From Fredinandcohnia onubensis (lineage in GTDB: Bacteria > Bacillota > Bacilli > Bacillales > Bacillaceae_L): a DNA stretch of 64,000 nt. Positions 35,621-44,837 of the stretch are shown here, piece after piece. Each line of letters starts with the position of its first letter. Within the stretch, counting starts at the first letter, position 1. The translations under genes and the position numbers were made by a program. The stretch lies in assembly GCF_031181385.1 (NCBI RefSeq), contig NZ_JAPSKV010000001.1:62001-126000 (forward strand), in the 5' to 3' direction. The notes under the pieces are model-generated. The model made no database searches and had not been told where the DNA came from. It saw only the letters and a program-made list of their open reading frames with translations.

Positions 35621-35659
35621 TGTATGGTAAACTATACATTTTGTAAAGTCAACTTTACA
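35621..35659. promoter_or_regulatory. Tandem 18-bp palindromic operators upstream of the XRE regulator
   Basis: TGTATGGTAAACTATACA (35621-35638) and perfect TGTAAAGTCAACTTTACA (35642-35659), starts 21 bp apart. Confidence 0.75.
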
Positions 35660-35698
35660 TTCATTAAAAAACTATTTAAAGACCTAAACCTAGTCGCT

Positions 35699-36025
35699 CG
35701 GTCCAAATCCTTTTCTTATTTGGACACACTGCCGGCAATTCCTTTTCGTGCTGTCAGAATCAGGCATGTATTCTGACTCGCTGATTGCAATTCCTTTTCG
35801 TGCAGTCGGAATCAGGCATGTATTCTGACTCGCTGATTGCAATTCCTTTTCGTGCAGTCGGAATCAGGCATGTATTCTGACTCACTGATTGCAATTCCTT
35901 TTCGTGCAGTCGGAATCAGGCATGTATTCTGACTCACTGATCGCAATTCCTGCTTGTGCTGTCAGAATCAGCTACGTATTCGGACTTACAGTTCGCTCTC
36001 TCGGCTCGACCAGTCCGAATCATCT
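35699..36025. repeat. Intergenic tandem array D: 5 near-identical copies of a 52-bp unit plus flanking partial units
   Basis: GCAATTCC at 35735, 35787, 35839, 35891, 35943; each unit carries IR GTC(A/G)GAAT-N9-ATTC(T/G)GAC. Confidence 0.97.
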
Positions 36026-36065
36026 CACTGAAAAAAATAGTTTAATAGATTTTTCAAATTTGGTA

Positions 36066-36095
36066 GTTTAGGATTCTATTTTTTTGGCGAGAATG
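36066..36095 (+). promoter_or_regulatory. Sigma-F-type promoter of spoIIR
   Basis: GTTTA-N15-GGCGAGAAT. Confidence 0.6.
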
Positions 36096-36120
36096 GTTTG
36101 TGAAGGGATGGTGCTAGAGA

Positions 36121-36804
36121 GTGAGTAAACAAATTGCGATTATATCATTTATATTTTTAATGTTAATTGGGGCGAATAGCCATTTATTGATAAAAGAAAC
36201 AAGTGCGGAAGGGTATCAGGTGATTCCTGATGAAGCGATTCGACTTCGCATCTTAGCAAACAGTGATTCCAAAGAGGATCAAGCGTTAAAGCGCAAGGTA
36301 CGCGACGCGGTGAATGCAGAGATTACGGTATGGGTAGCGGAGTTAACTTCAATTGAAGCAGCAAGAGAGTTGATTCAAGAGAGACTACCAGAAATCGAGA
36401 AGATCGTTGCTAGAGTTTTAGAAGAAGAAAAGAGCAATCAAAATTATTCAGTCGATTACGGACGCAATGTTCAATTTCCAACAAAGCTTTACGGTCAATT
36501 CTTATACCCAGCGGGTGAGTATGAAGCAATTCTGATTTCGTTAGGTGAGGCTGAAGGGGCAAACTGGTGGTGCGTGTTATTCCCGCCATTATGTTTCTTA
36601 GACTTTTCAACTGGTGATGCAATTGAAGCGTCGGATGAAGAGGGAAAAGATGTAGCGATGGATCAAGAAGAGCAAGAAGTTGAGAAGAAAGATAAGCAAG
36701 AAAAGAAAGACAAGAAAGAAAATGCAGAGAATCAGGAAAGTGAAGGGGAAGAGGTAGAGGTAAAGTTCTTCTTGGTTGAATTGTTCACTTCACTTTTTAG
36801 CTAA
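36121..36804 (+). CDS. spoIIR: Stage II sporulation protein R
   Basis: IPDEAIRLRILANSDSKEDQALKRKVRDAVN...EGANWWCVLFPPLCFLD. Confidence 0.95.
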   Translation: MSKQIAIISFIFLMLIGANSHLLIKETSAEGYQVIPDEAIRLRILANSDSKEDQALKRKVRDAVNAEITVWVAELTSIEAARELIQERLPEIEKIVARVLEEEKSNQNYSVDYGRNVQFPTKLYGQFLYPAGEYEAILISLGEAEGANWWCVLFPPLCFLDFSTGDAIEASDEEGKDVAMDQEEQEVEKKDKQEKKDKKENAENQESEGEEVEVKFFLVELFTSLFS

Positions 36805-36881
36805 AAGTCTAGCATTTGGTTCTATTTGTTTTGAAGCCCTCATAGAGTAGTTACTAGATAACGAAAGATGGGGTGGAGAAG

Positions 36882-37328
36882 GTGAAACAAATTAGAACGG
36901 CAACTGAACAGGATATTGAAAAAGTAAAAGCGTTTTTAGGACAAGCTGAAGTAAGTGCGGAAGGTATTGAATCGATAATTGACCATTTTATATTACTTGA
37001 GGACGCTGAGCAAAAAATCCTCGCAACTTTAGGAATTGAGAGAATTGAAAAGGATGGCTTACTTCGATCGCTCGTAATCTCGCCGGGTGTGGACCAAACG
37101 AATTTATTAACCCTGTTTAAGAGTGCAATTTCACTAGCGAAGCATAAGGAAATAGCCCGTTTATATTTAGCAACAAATAAGCAAGCGTCTATTCAATTTT
37201 TCGCCATGCTTGGTTTTGGGCAAGTTGAAACGAGTGAGCTTCCTGATCATATCAAAGGGTCAAATCATATCTCACAACTGCTTGAAAAAGCCGACCCGAT
37301 GTTCATGTTTTCGCAAATTGAAAAATAA
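36882..37328 (+). CDS. GNAT-like N-acetyltransferase (YwlB-like)
   Basis: QIRTATEQDIEKVKAFL; position before ywlC. Confidence 0.6.
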   Translation: MKQIRTATEQDIEKVKAFLGQAEVSAEGIESIIDHFILLEDAEQKILATLGIERIEKDGLLRSLVISPGVDQTNLLTLFKSAISLAKHKEIARLYLATNKQASIQFFAMLGFGQVETSELPDHIKGSNHISQLLEKADPMFMFSQIEK

Positions 37329-37403
37329 GATTAGTTTTCAAACCCTTGTTTGTGAATGGAATGTTCGCAGGTAGGGGTTTTATTTGTGTTTATACACCTA
37401 ATT

Positions 37404-37737
37404 TGTGGATATTGTGGATAAGTTTTGTTGTTAAAAAGTAAAAAAATATGATAGTCTATGGAACGTGTAGAAAAATATGGACTGTGGATACATTTTTCCT
37501 GTAGGTGTGATTTATGGAAAAGTTGGTTATATCCACAAAACTATCCACATTTTCGGTTAAATTATCCACAAAATGTGGATAACACTTGTTTTCTACCCAT
37601 TATATACCTATACTTTTTTATATTATAATAATAAATAAACTACATAACTAAAGGAATTCTTTATAGGAGTTGCGTTACATGGAAACAAAACAATGGGTTG
37701 TGGATAAATATGAACAAGATTTAGAATCTTATCCACA
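37404..37737. promoter_or_regulatory. DnaA-box cluster upstream of and within 5' end of ywlC
   Basis: Nine sites: TTATCCACA/TGTGGATAA exact at 37413, 37562, 37574, 37699, 37729; one-mismatch at 37404, 37483, 37529, 37541. Confidence 0.92.
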
Positions 37738-38722
37738 AATAAAAGAGGCTGCAAAGCTTTTACAGGCAAATGAAGTGGTTGCATTCCCTACTGAAACGGT
37801 TTATGGTCTTGGAGCGAATGCTTTGTCTGACGAGGCGGTCACAAAAATTTACGCAGCAAAGGGGCGCCCGAGCGATAATCCACTGATTGTCCACATTTCC
37901 ACAATTGGGCAGCTTCATCAATTCACGCAGGATATTTCGGAGCAGGCGGAGCGATTGATTGAAAAATTCTGGCCGGGTCCGTTAACACTTGTTTTAAAAA
38001 AGAAGGAAAATGCTGTAGCAAGTAAAGTAACAGCAGGTCTAGAAACGGTGGCAGTTCGGATGCCAAGCCATCCAGTTGCTTTGGCATTAATATCGGCAAC
38101 AGGGCTTCCGCTTGCTGCGCCAAGTGCGAACCTTTCGGGAAAACCAAGCCCGACACTTGCTAAGCATGTAGCGGATGATTTGACTGGAAAAATTGCCGGT
38201 GTCCTTGACGGCGGAGCAACCGGTGTTGGACTTGAGTCAACGGTTCTGGATTGTTCAGGTGAGGTGCCTATCATTTTACGTCCAGGCGGTGTGACGAAAG
38301 AGCAGCTTGAGGAAGTGTGTGGTGTGGTCGAGGTTGATCAAGCGATTTTAAAAGAAGATGAAGCGCCAAAATCACCAGGAATGAAATATAAACATTACGC
38401 ACCAACGGCACCACTTACAATCGTGAATGGTTCGATGGAATTTATTCAATCCCTTGTAAAAGAAAAGCAAGCTGAGGGTTTAAAGGTTGGCGTTCTGACA
38501 ACAACGGAACGTGAAAACAAATACAATGCAGATAAGATTATTGTTTGTGGATCGCGTGAAGATTTAGAAACGGTGGCAAACAGGCTTTATGATGTCCTTC
38601 GCCTCTTTGATGAAAGTAATGTCGATGTTATTTTTAGTGAGAGTTTTCCAAGTGAGGGTATTGGGCAAGCCATCATGAACCGGTTGACCAAAGCAGCGGG
38701 ACATAAATTGATAACTGAATAA
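37679..38722 (+). CDS. ywlC: L-threonylcarbamoyladenylate synthase (Sua5/YwlC)
   Basis: VVAFPTETVYGLGANALSDEAVTKIYAAKGRPSDNPLIVHI; C-terminal Sua5 domain. Confidence 0.95.
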   Translation: METKQWVVDKYEQDLESYPQIKEAAKLLQANEVVAFPTETVYGLGANALSDEAVTKIYAAKGRPSDNPLIVHISTIGQLHQFTQDISEQAERLIEKFWPGPLTLVLKKKENAVASKVTAGLETVAVRMPSHPVALALISATGLPLAAPSANLSGKPSPTLAKHVADDLTGKIAGVLDGGATGVGLESTVLDCSGEVPIILRPGGVTKEQLEEVCGVVEVDQAILKEDEAPKSPGMKYKHYAPTAPLTIVNGSMEFIQSLVKEKQAEGLKVGVLTTTERENKYNADKIIVCGSREDLETVANRLYDVLRLFDESNVDVIFSESFPSEGIGQAIMNRLTKAAGHKLITE

Positions 38723-38777
38723 ATTGGGAAAATCCTTGACTAAAATATGTGGTTCAAAAAGGTGACGAATCGGAAGC

Positions 38778-38980
38778 AAGAAGGTCAAGGAAGGAAAGAC
38801 TTGAGGACCGGAGCGAGGCAACAGCTTGAAATACTACTTTGCTGCCTTGTGCTGAGGAATTTACTACTTGAATAAGCTGGTAGACGCAAGCACATATACT
38901 AGGTATGCGTGCAATCCTCCTTTTTGAACTAGACGCAGAGATTCGCAGTCTTATCATTTGGCAACTTTTTGAACATCCTT
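38778..38980 (+). repeat. Dispersed structured-element candidate upstream of mntP (pair with 172..312)
   Basis: AAGGTCAAGGAAGGAAAGACTTGAGGACCGGAGCG ... AACTTTTTGAACATCCTTC. Confidence 0.5.
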
Positions 38981-39038
38981 CTTCTATTTCGTTTTGTACA
39001 TGCATATGTTGAAATAGGCACGTCCAAGGAGGTAGAAG

Positions 39039-39605
39039 ATGGATATTACAGCATTTCTCGGGGAAATTATAACCTTATTTATTATGGCATTTGCTTTAGG
39101 AATGGACGCATTTTCCGTAGGACTTGGAATGGGTTTAATCCGGTTGAGACTTAAGCAGATCTTAACAATCGGGATAACCATCGGTTTATTTCATATGTGG
39201 ATGCCCTTGGCTGGAATGATGATCGGCCATTTTTTATCAGATACATTTGGAGCAATTGCAACCTATGTAGGTGCAGGATTGCTCTTATTTTTAGGATTAC
39301 AAATGGTCATTTCTTCCTTCAAGGAAGATGACGGTGACAAACGCATGATTACACCTGTTGGGTTTGGTTTGTTTATTTTTGCCTTAAGTGTGAGCCTCGA
39401 TAGTTTTTCTGTTGGGCTTTCATTAGGAATTTATGGTGCGAAGACAATTATGGTAATTCTAATGTTTGGTGTAGTTAGCATGGTGCTATCATGGGTTGGT
39501 CTTCTGCTAGGGAGAAAGGTCCAACATTGGCTCGGTACATATAGTGAGGTACTAGGTGGGTGTATCCTCCTAGTCTTCGGAGTGAAATTGCTATTTCCAT
39601 TATAA
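39039..39605 (+). CDS. mntP: Manganese efflux pump MntP (YwlD)
   Basis: [13 protein letters not shown] and [13 protein letters not shown] repeats, six TM segments. Confidence 0.93.
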   Translation: MDITAFLGEIITLFIMAFALGMDAFSVGLGMGLIRLRLKQILTIGITIGLFHMWMPLAGMMIGHFLSDTFGAIATYVGAGLLLFLGLQMVISSFKEDDGDKRMITPVGFGLFIFALSVSLDSFSVGLSLGIYGAKTIMVILMFGVVSMVLSWVGLLLGRKVQHWLGTYSEVLGGCILLVFGVKLLFPL

Positions 39606-39680
39606 GTGGGACGGGGGACCTGTCCCTGTGACCCAAAATCTAGATGAGGAACCTGTGACCTAAGGGAGCTGTACCCCATG
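39603..39680. repeat. GGGAC(A/C)(G/T)GTCCC-type repeat, degenerate copy
   Basis: aagtgggacgggggacctgtccctgtgaccc...gaggaacctgtgacctaagggagctgtacccc. Confidence 0.75.
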
Positions 39681-39828
39681 AAAGAGTATGAGTGGAAAAC
39701 TCGTGCTCTTTTTTTCATATATTGACTATGTGTTTTGGGTGCATCTCATTTATAATAGGACTATATCGAATTTTGTCTATTTATGCAGGTCGTTAGTAGC
39801 ATCAAGACAGGTAGAAAAGGGTGATGAA

Positions 39829-40260
39829 ATGATTCGTGTTTTATTTGTTTGTACAGGAAATACATGTCGAAGTCCGATGGCTGAGGCGATTTTACGGAAT
39901 AAAGCGGGAGAAGAAATTGAAGTGAAATCAGCGGGGATTTTTGCTGGTGATGGCAGTCCTGCTTCGGCGAATACGGCGCAAGTCTTGAAGGAAAATGGAA
40001 TTGAGTATCAGCACTCTTCTTCTTTTTTAACACAAGAACATATTGATTGGGCCACATATGTGTTAACGATGACCAGCCACCATAAGCAAGCAATACTTCA
40101 AAGCTTTCCGGAAGCGTATGACAAGGTACATACGTTAAAGGAATTTACAAATGGTAGTGGAGAAATTTCAGATCCATTTGGAGGACCAGTAGAGATTTAT
40201 AGAGAAACTTATGCAGAGCTTGAACCATTGATTGATGAAGTACTTTCAAAACTTAAATAG
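39829..40260 (+). CDS. ywlE: Protein-arginine-phosphatase / LMW phosphatase YwlE
   Basis: MIRVLFVCTGNTCRSPMAEAIL; C-terminal DPFGGP. Confidence 0.93.
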   Translation: MIRVLFVCTGNTCRSPMAEAILRNKAGEEIEVKSAGIFAGDGSPASANTAQVLKENGIEYQHSSSFLTQEHIDWATYVLTMTSHHKQAILQSFPEAYDKVHTLKEFTNGSGEISDPFGGPVEIYRETYAELEPLIDEVLSKLK

Positions 40261-40285
40261 TTAGTTGGATTCGGGGGAGAATCGG

Positions 40286-41572
40286 TTGAAAAAGAGGCGC
40301 TATAAATTTGGTATAAACCTAAAATTAGTCTTTCTTACGACTATTTTAGCGATTGTGACTTACTCAACATCAGCGTTATTCATTTATTTTGTGTATCCGT
40401 TTGTAGATGAGTTGATCAATCAACAAATTTTTATCATTGGCACGTTGGTTTTAGGGATTGTTTGGTCTGGGATTCTCGCTTATTTCGCGGCTTCCTTCAT
40501 TACGAAGCCACTCCAAAAGCTTGAGCAGGTGGCGATTCATGCTGCAAATGGTGATATTCGTGAGGATGTTCCCGTTTCGAAATCAGATGACGAGATTCGA
40601 AGCTTGAGTCTTGCTTTTAATAAAATGCTTCACAATCTCCGTGAAATGGTTCGAAACATTGAAGGAAACTTTGAAAATACAAATGAAAAAGTAATTGAGA
40701 TTACGAAAGCATCCAGTCTTGCATCCGAACAGGCGGAAAATATTAATCGAACGATTTCTGAGATTTCCAAAGGGGCGGACAGCTCTGCCGTATCGATTCA
40801 AGAAACGGCTGAATCTATCGAGGATGTGATTCAAATTGCTGAAGAGGTCCAAGAAAATGCGAAAACTTCACAAAACTTGTCTGTTGAAATGGTCGATACA
40901 TTGAATGATAGCAAGGAGGTTGTTCATTCGTTAATTTCGGGCATTAATAAGCTTGTTGATAACAATCAAATATCACTTCAAGCCGTAAATCGTCTTGAGA
41001 CGAATGCGAAGGAAGTGGAACATATTATTTCTCTTGTTGGCGATATTGCCCGCCAAACGAATTTACTTGCGTTGAATGCCTCAATTGAAGCAGCCCGTGC
41101 CGGTGAGCATGGAAAAGGCTTTGCGGTTGTTGCCGAGGAAGTAAGAAAGCTTGCAGATGAAAGCTCAAAGGCTGTCCAAGGGATTACGGAACTTATTCAA
41201 AATATCCAGCAAGAGGTTCGAAATGTAGTCGTTCAAATTTCAGAACAGGTCGCGGTTGCAAATGAGGAAGCGAAAAAGGGGACCATCACAAATGATGCGA
41301 TTGCTGAGATGACTACGTCCGTTCATGAGGTGGCAGATGCAGTAAAACAAATTGTTACCTTGGTTGAAAAACAAATGGATTGCATTCAAGCGACATCCCT
41401 GCAGTCTCAAGAGGTTGCAGCGATTGCGGAACAAACCTCTGCCGGTGCACAGGAGGTAAGTGCGGCAACGCAACATCAAACAAGTGTGATTTGTGAAGTA
41501 GATGCGTTGGCACAGGAGCTTGCTACACAAGCAGGACAGTTAAAGCAGACGATTCAACGTTTTACAATGTAA
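40286..41572 (+). CDS. Methyl-accepting chemotaxis protein with HAMP domain and minimal sensor region
   Basis: Two N-terminal TMs close together, HAMP, hairpin [36 protein letters not shown] start proposed (track start 40265). Confidence 0.88.
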   Translation: MKKRRYKFGINLKLVFLTTILAIVTYSTSALFIYFVYPFVDELINQQIFIIGTLVLGIVWSGILAYFAASFITKPLQKLEQVAIHAANGDIREDVPVSKSDDEIRSLSLAFNKMLHNLREMVRNIEGNFENTNEKVIEITKASSLASEQAENINRTISEISKGADSSAVSIQETAESIEDVIQIAEEVQENAKTSQNLSVEMVDTLNDSKEVVHSLISGINKLVDNNQISLQAVNRLETNAKEVEHIISLVGDIARQTNLLALNASIEAARAGEHGKGFAVVAEEVRKLADESSKAVQGITELIQNIQQEVRNVVVQISEQVAVANEEAKKGTITNDAIAEMTTSVHEVADAVKQIVTLVEKQMDCIQATSLQSQEVAAIAEQTSAGAQEVSAATQHQTSVICEVDALAQELATQAGQLKQTIQRFTM

Positions 41573-41695
41573 TTTTTTAAATCATGGAACTCCTATTTTG
41601 GTTCGGGAGTTCTTTTTTAGGTATAATAAGAGGAAAAGGAATGTCTTTTGGCGAAATATCCAGCCAAGTCTCAATTCATATTAGGGGGATTTACA

Positions 41696-42148
41696 ATGAA
41701 AGTTGCAATTGCTTCAGACCATGGCGGTTTAGTATTACGTGAAGAAATTAAAAAAGTATTGGACGAACTTGAAATTGAGTATGATGATTTCGGGTGTGAG
41801 TGTTCTACATCCGTAGACTATCCGGATTATGCCTTACCTGTAGCGAAAAAAGTAGCGAACGGGGAATATGACCGTGGCATTTTAATTTGTGGAACGGGGA
41901 TTGGAATGAGTATTGCTGCGAACAAGGTACAGGGCATCCGTTGTGCACTTTGTCATGATGTATTTAGTGCAAAGGCCACTCGTGAGCATAACAACAGCAA
42001 TATTTTAGCGATGGGTGAACGAGTGATTGGCCCTGGGCTAGCAGTCGAAATTGCAAAAGCGTGGCTTACTACAGAATTCTTAGGTGGGCGTCATGAAAAC
42101 AGAATCAACAAAATCACCGAATATGAAAACAACCCATCTGAGGAATAA
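41696..42148 (+). CDS. rpiB: Ribose 5-phosphate isomerase B
   Basis: MKVAIASDHGG; ICGTGIGMSIAANKVQGIRCALC; SREHNNSN-like REHNNSNILAMGERV. Confidence 0.95.
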   Translation: MKVAIASDHGGLVLREEIKKVLDELEIEYDDFGCECSTSVDYPDYALPVAKKVANGEYDRGILICGTGIGMSIAANKVQGIRCALCHDVFSAKATREHNNSNILAMGERVIGPGLAVEIAKAWLTTEFLGGRHENRINKITEYENNPSEE

Positions 42149-42199
42149 CATACGAGAAAACCGCGCCTGAGGACTTGATGAATCAGGCGTATATTTAAT

Positions 42200-42222
42200 T
42201 GTGGGACGAGGGACCTGTCCCA
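42200..42222. repeat. GGGACCTGTCCC-type repeat abutting the RBS of the next gene
   Basis: gtgggacgagggacctgtcccaaagg. Confidence 0.75.
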
Positions 42223-42237
42223 AAGGAGGGAATGAAG

Positions 42238-42810
42238 ATGGTTGCGGATCTTGAGGTGTGGAGAGGGCAGCTTCAGACGCTTCTTTCGGAGTTTGCGGAA
42301 AGAGCTTCGTTGAAAAAAGGAGAGCTTCTTGTTATTGGCTGCAGTACGAGTGAGGTCATTGGTGAGCGAATCGGGACAGCTGGATCAGAAGAAGTGGCGG
42401 AAATGATTTTTAGCGAATTGGCTAAGCTTCGTGAAAATGTCGGCGTGGAGCTCGCGTTTCAGTGCTGTGAGCATTTAAACCGTGCATTGGTTGTAGAACG
42501 GGAAACAGCCATACATAAAAATTACGAACAAGTAACCGTCGTTCCGGTTCGAACCGCGGGTGGTGCGATGGCCACATATGCTTTTGGGCATTTTAATGAT
42601 CCTGTAGTTGTTGAATTTATTAAAGCCGAAGCAGGTATTGATATTGGTGACACCTTCATTGGCATGCATCTAAAACATGTTGCAGTTCCAATTCGAAGTT
42701 CAATTAAAGAACTAGGTGGAGCGCATGTCACAATGGCCAAGGCAAGACCCAAACTCATTGGTGGCGAACGGGCAGTTTACCCGGATAAAAAGGAAAATAA
42801 GAAATGTTAA
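42238..42810 (+). CDS. ywlG: YwlG/TIGR01440 family protein
   Basis: [21 protein letters not shown]...[16 protein letters not shown] aaaggaggg. Confidence 0.85.
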   Translation: MVADLEVWRGQLQTLLSEFAERASLKKGELLVIGCSTSEVIGERIGTAGSEEVAEMIFSELAKLRENVGVELAFQCCEHLNRALVVERETAIHKNYEQVTVVPVRTAGGAMATYAFGHFNDPVVVEFIKAEAGIDIGDTFIGMHLKHVAVPIRSSIKELGGAHVTMAKARPKLIGGERAVYPDKKENKKC

Positions 42811-42811
42811 T

Positions 42812-42850
42812 GACCACAGGGACCACGGGGACGGTTCCTGTGGTTCTTTT
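42812..42850. repeat. Dispersed palindromic repeat GACCACAGGGACCACGGGGACGGTTCCTGTGGTTC
   Basis: Inverted repeat with GGGACGG core; related copy at 43483. Confidence 0.75.
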
Positions 42851-42950
42851 CATTCTAGTAAAATATTTATAATTACATGTGTAACTATTTAGGGATTTGA
42901 TCGTTTTGTAAGTAAGGAATGATGGAGGAAAGTGAGAAAGGGGGGCGGCG

Positions 42951-43472
42951 ATGAGTAAGGAACGAAATGAGAAACTAGATGATATTTATCGCCGTTATGC
43001 GGAACCCCTTTTTTATTATCTGTTACGAATGTCAGGATCCTCTACTTTAGCTGAGGAGCTTGTTCAGGAAACATTTTTCCGGGCAACGGTATCCCTTTCT
43101 TTTTACAAATATGAGGATGTCAAACCATGGCTTTTTAAGGTTGCCCGTAACACATACCTGGATGAATGGCGAAAGCGACAGCGGTGGAAGTGGGTCCCTT
43201 TTTATGATAAAGGGGATATGAAGAGTCCATACGGAATCCCCGAGGAAGAAGTCGTAACAAGGGAGAACATCGGGGAGTTAGCTGATTTACTTGAACTGCT
43301 CCCGGAAAACTACCGTACGATTATTTATTTCCGGGAAATCGCAGAATTCTCATATGAAGAAATTCAGGAAGCGATGGAATTGACTGAATCACAGGTAAAA
43401 GTGAAACTTCATCGCGCACGAAAAAGGCTTCAGACACTAGCGGGGAGAGGCAATATAGATATACCGTTTTGA
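42951..43472 (+). CDS. ECF-type RNA polymerase sigma factor
   Basis: LAEELVQETFFRATVSL region 2; LPENYRTIIYFREIAEFSYEEIQEAM region 4. Confidence 0.92.
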   Translation: MSKERNEKLDDIYRRYAEPLFYYLLRMSGSSTLAEELVQETFFRATVSLSFYKYEDVKPWLFKVARNTYLDEWRKRQRWKWVPFYDKGDMKSPYGIPEEEVVTRENIGELADLLELLPENYRTIIYFREIAEFSYEEIQEAMELTESQVKVKLHRARKRLQTLAGRGNIDIPF

Positions 43473-43482
43473 GTTAAAGTGT

Positions 43483-43512
43483 TGAACCAGGAGAACCGTC
43501 CCTATGGTTCTA
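43483..43512. repeat. Palindromic GAACCAGGAGAACCGTCCCTATGGTTC between sigma and anti-sigma genes
   Basis: GAACCA...GGTTC inverted repeat, same family as 42812. Confidence 0.75.
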
Positions 43513-43529
43513 TAAAAGGAGTGATTGAA

Positions 43530-44543
43530 ATGACAGAGTGGACGAAGGATAAGGAAAAGCGGGTTTTATGGAAGTATCGCTTTTCGCTGACTATTAGAAT
43601 CATACGGGTTGTGCTCATTCTCTTATTTTTGTATGGCATCTATATGATGTTACTTTCGATTGGTTACAGTTTTACAAAGCTTGATGATAAGAATTCATTT
43701 CATTTGAATCTAGCAATTGACTGGACACAACCGGGCCTTCATGGTGAGTACGGTATGCCGATTAATGCCGAAATTACACCCTTTTTAAGTCAAAGAATGA
43801 CCATTCCTATTTCACAGACAATAGGTAAGGAAGAACAGGTCATTGGTGAATGGAATGTAACAAAGCGCTTGTTAAATCTATTTTCAACAAAGGAAACATC
43901 CTATTTTCAAAGCTCAGATAATAAGCAATTTGGATTTGTGTTACCTGAGGACCCACGTACAGGAAAGAAATTGGCTGGTGTAACGAATAGGGCAGATCAA
44001 CAAGAGTGGCAGAAGCTCGAGATGGTTCACGAGGGGACAGTTGCAAATTTAGCATTTTCAACGTCTCAATTCTATAATCCGAAAGAGTTACTAAAGAAGC
44101 TGGAAAAGTATGATCTCGATGTTTATTGGATGCCTTTATATGCTGGTGAATTGAAAGCCTTCGAGCCGTCATGGGGACAAACAGGTGGTGGAGAGCATTT
44201 GTCAGTTGATACACTTGGCTTATCAAGGGCTGTCGATATGAATAAAGATTATAATGGCTGGGCTGAATGGATTTTATCAAGTAAGGCCATTGAAGAAAAT
44301 CAGAAGGTGATGCTTAAGAACATGAAGAATCTAATTGATGATGAGAGCAAAACCTATCGTCAAAATGTGCTCGGCCTATGGTACCTAGAAGAACGCTACG
44401 AATATTTAAAAGAAAATGAGTTTTTAGTGTATGGTGCGGTTGTTACGGGTCCAGTGAAGGAACTTTTAAAATTAAAAGAAGAGCAAGACTTCAGAAATAT
44501 CCAGGTTGGCGAATTCGAATACTGGAACTGGACGACGGAGTGA
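43530..44543 (+). CDS. Membrane anti-sigma factor (Sigma_reg_N/Sigma_reg_C-like)
   Basis: Single TM near N-terminus, downstream of ECF sigma gene, C-terminal YGAVVTGPVKELLKLK motif. Confidence 0.8.
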   Translation: MTEWTKDKEKRVLWKYRFSLTIRIIRVVLILLFLYGIYMMLLSIGYSFTKLDDKNSFHLNLAIDWTQPGLHGEYGMPINAEITPFLSQRMTIPISQTIGKEEQVIGEWNVTKRLLNLFSTKETSYFQSSDNKQFGFVLPEDPRTGKKLAGVTNRADQQEWQKLEMVHEGTVANLAFSTSQFYNPKELLKKLEKYDLDVYWMPLYAGELKAFEPSWGQTGGGEHLSVDTLGLSRAVDMNKDYNGWAEWILSSKAIEENQKVMLKNMKNLIDDESKTYRQNVLGLWYLEERYEYLKENEFLVYGAVVTGPVKELLKLKEEQDFRNIQVGEFEYWNWTTE

Positions 44544-44590
44544 AGGTAGAGACAGGGGGAGCCTTGTCTCTTTTTCATATTAATTCAAAA

Positions 44591-44634
44591 TAAGTGAACG
44601 ATACTTTACAAATAATAGGAAAATGTTCGGGTTT
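44591..44634. promoter_or_regulatory. Putative PurR boxes upstream of glyA
   Basis: TAAGTGAACGATAC and inverted AAATGTTCGGGTTT vs recalled PurBox AWWWCCGAACWWT. Confidence 0.5.
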
Positions 44635-44837
44635 TAGAAAAAACATTTAATTTTTTTTAATTACCAGGAAAGGCAATAGTAATCGTATATTACAGCTTTC
44701 AACCCTGTTTTAAAGCGGTTTCAACGAAAAATGAATCTAAAAGTTAATCTTCCTACTGCCGAATAAAAGTGTTACAATGGAAAAGTATTTTTCAAATTAG
44801 CGGAATAATTCATAATAGATTAAAAGGAGGATTCCAA

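Noticed and set aside
35699-36025. Possible CRISPR array (regular repeats)
   Set aside because: 52-bp units are contiguous and nearly identical with no unique spacers, and no cas genes are in the window.
35588-36071. ORFs of 60-62 aa over array D
   Set aside because: Translation of tandem repeats (IPFRAVRIRHVF, IPACAVRISYVFG); no conserved protein signal.
38741-39038. yybP-ykoY manganese riboswitch upstream of mntP
   Set aside because: Looked for the conserved GGGGAGUA-type motifs and did not find them; the region instead matches the 172-312 repeat family.
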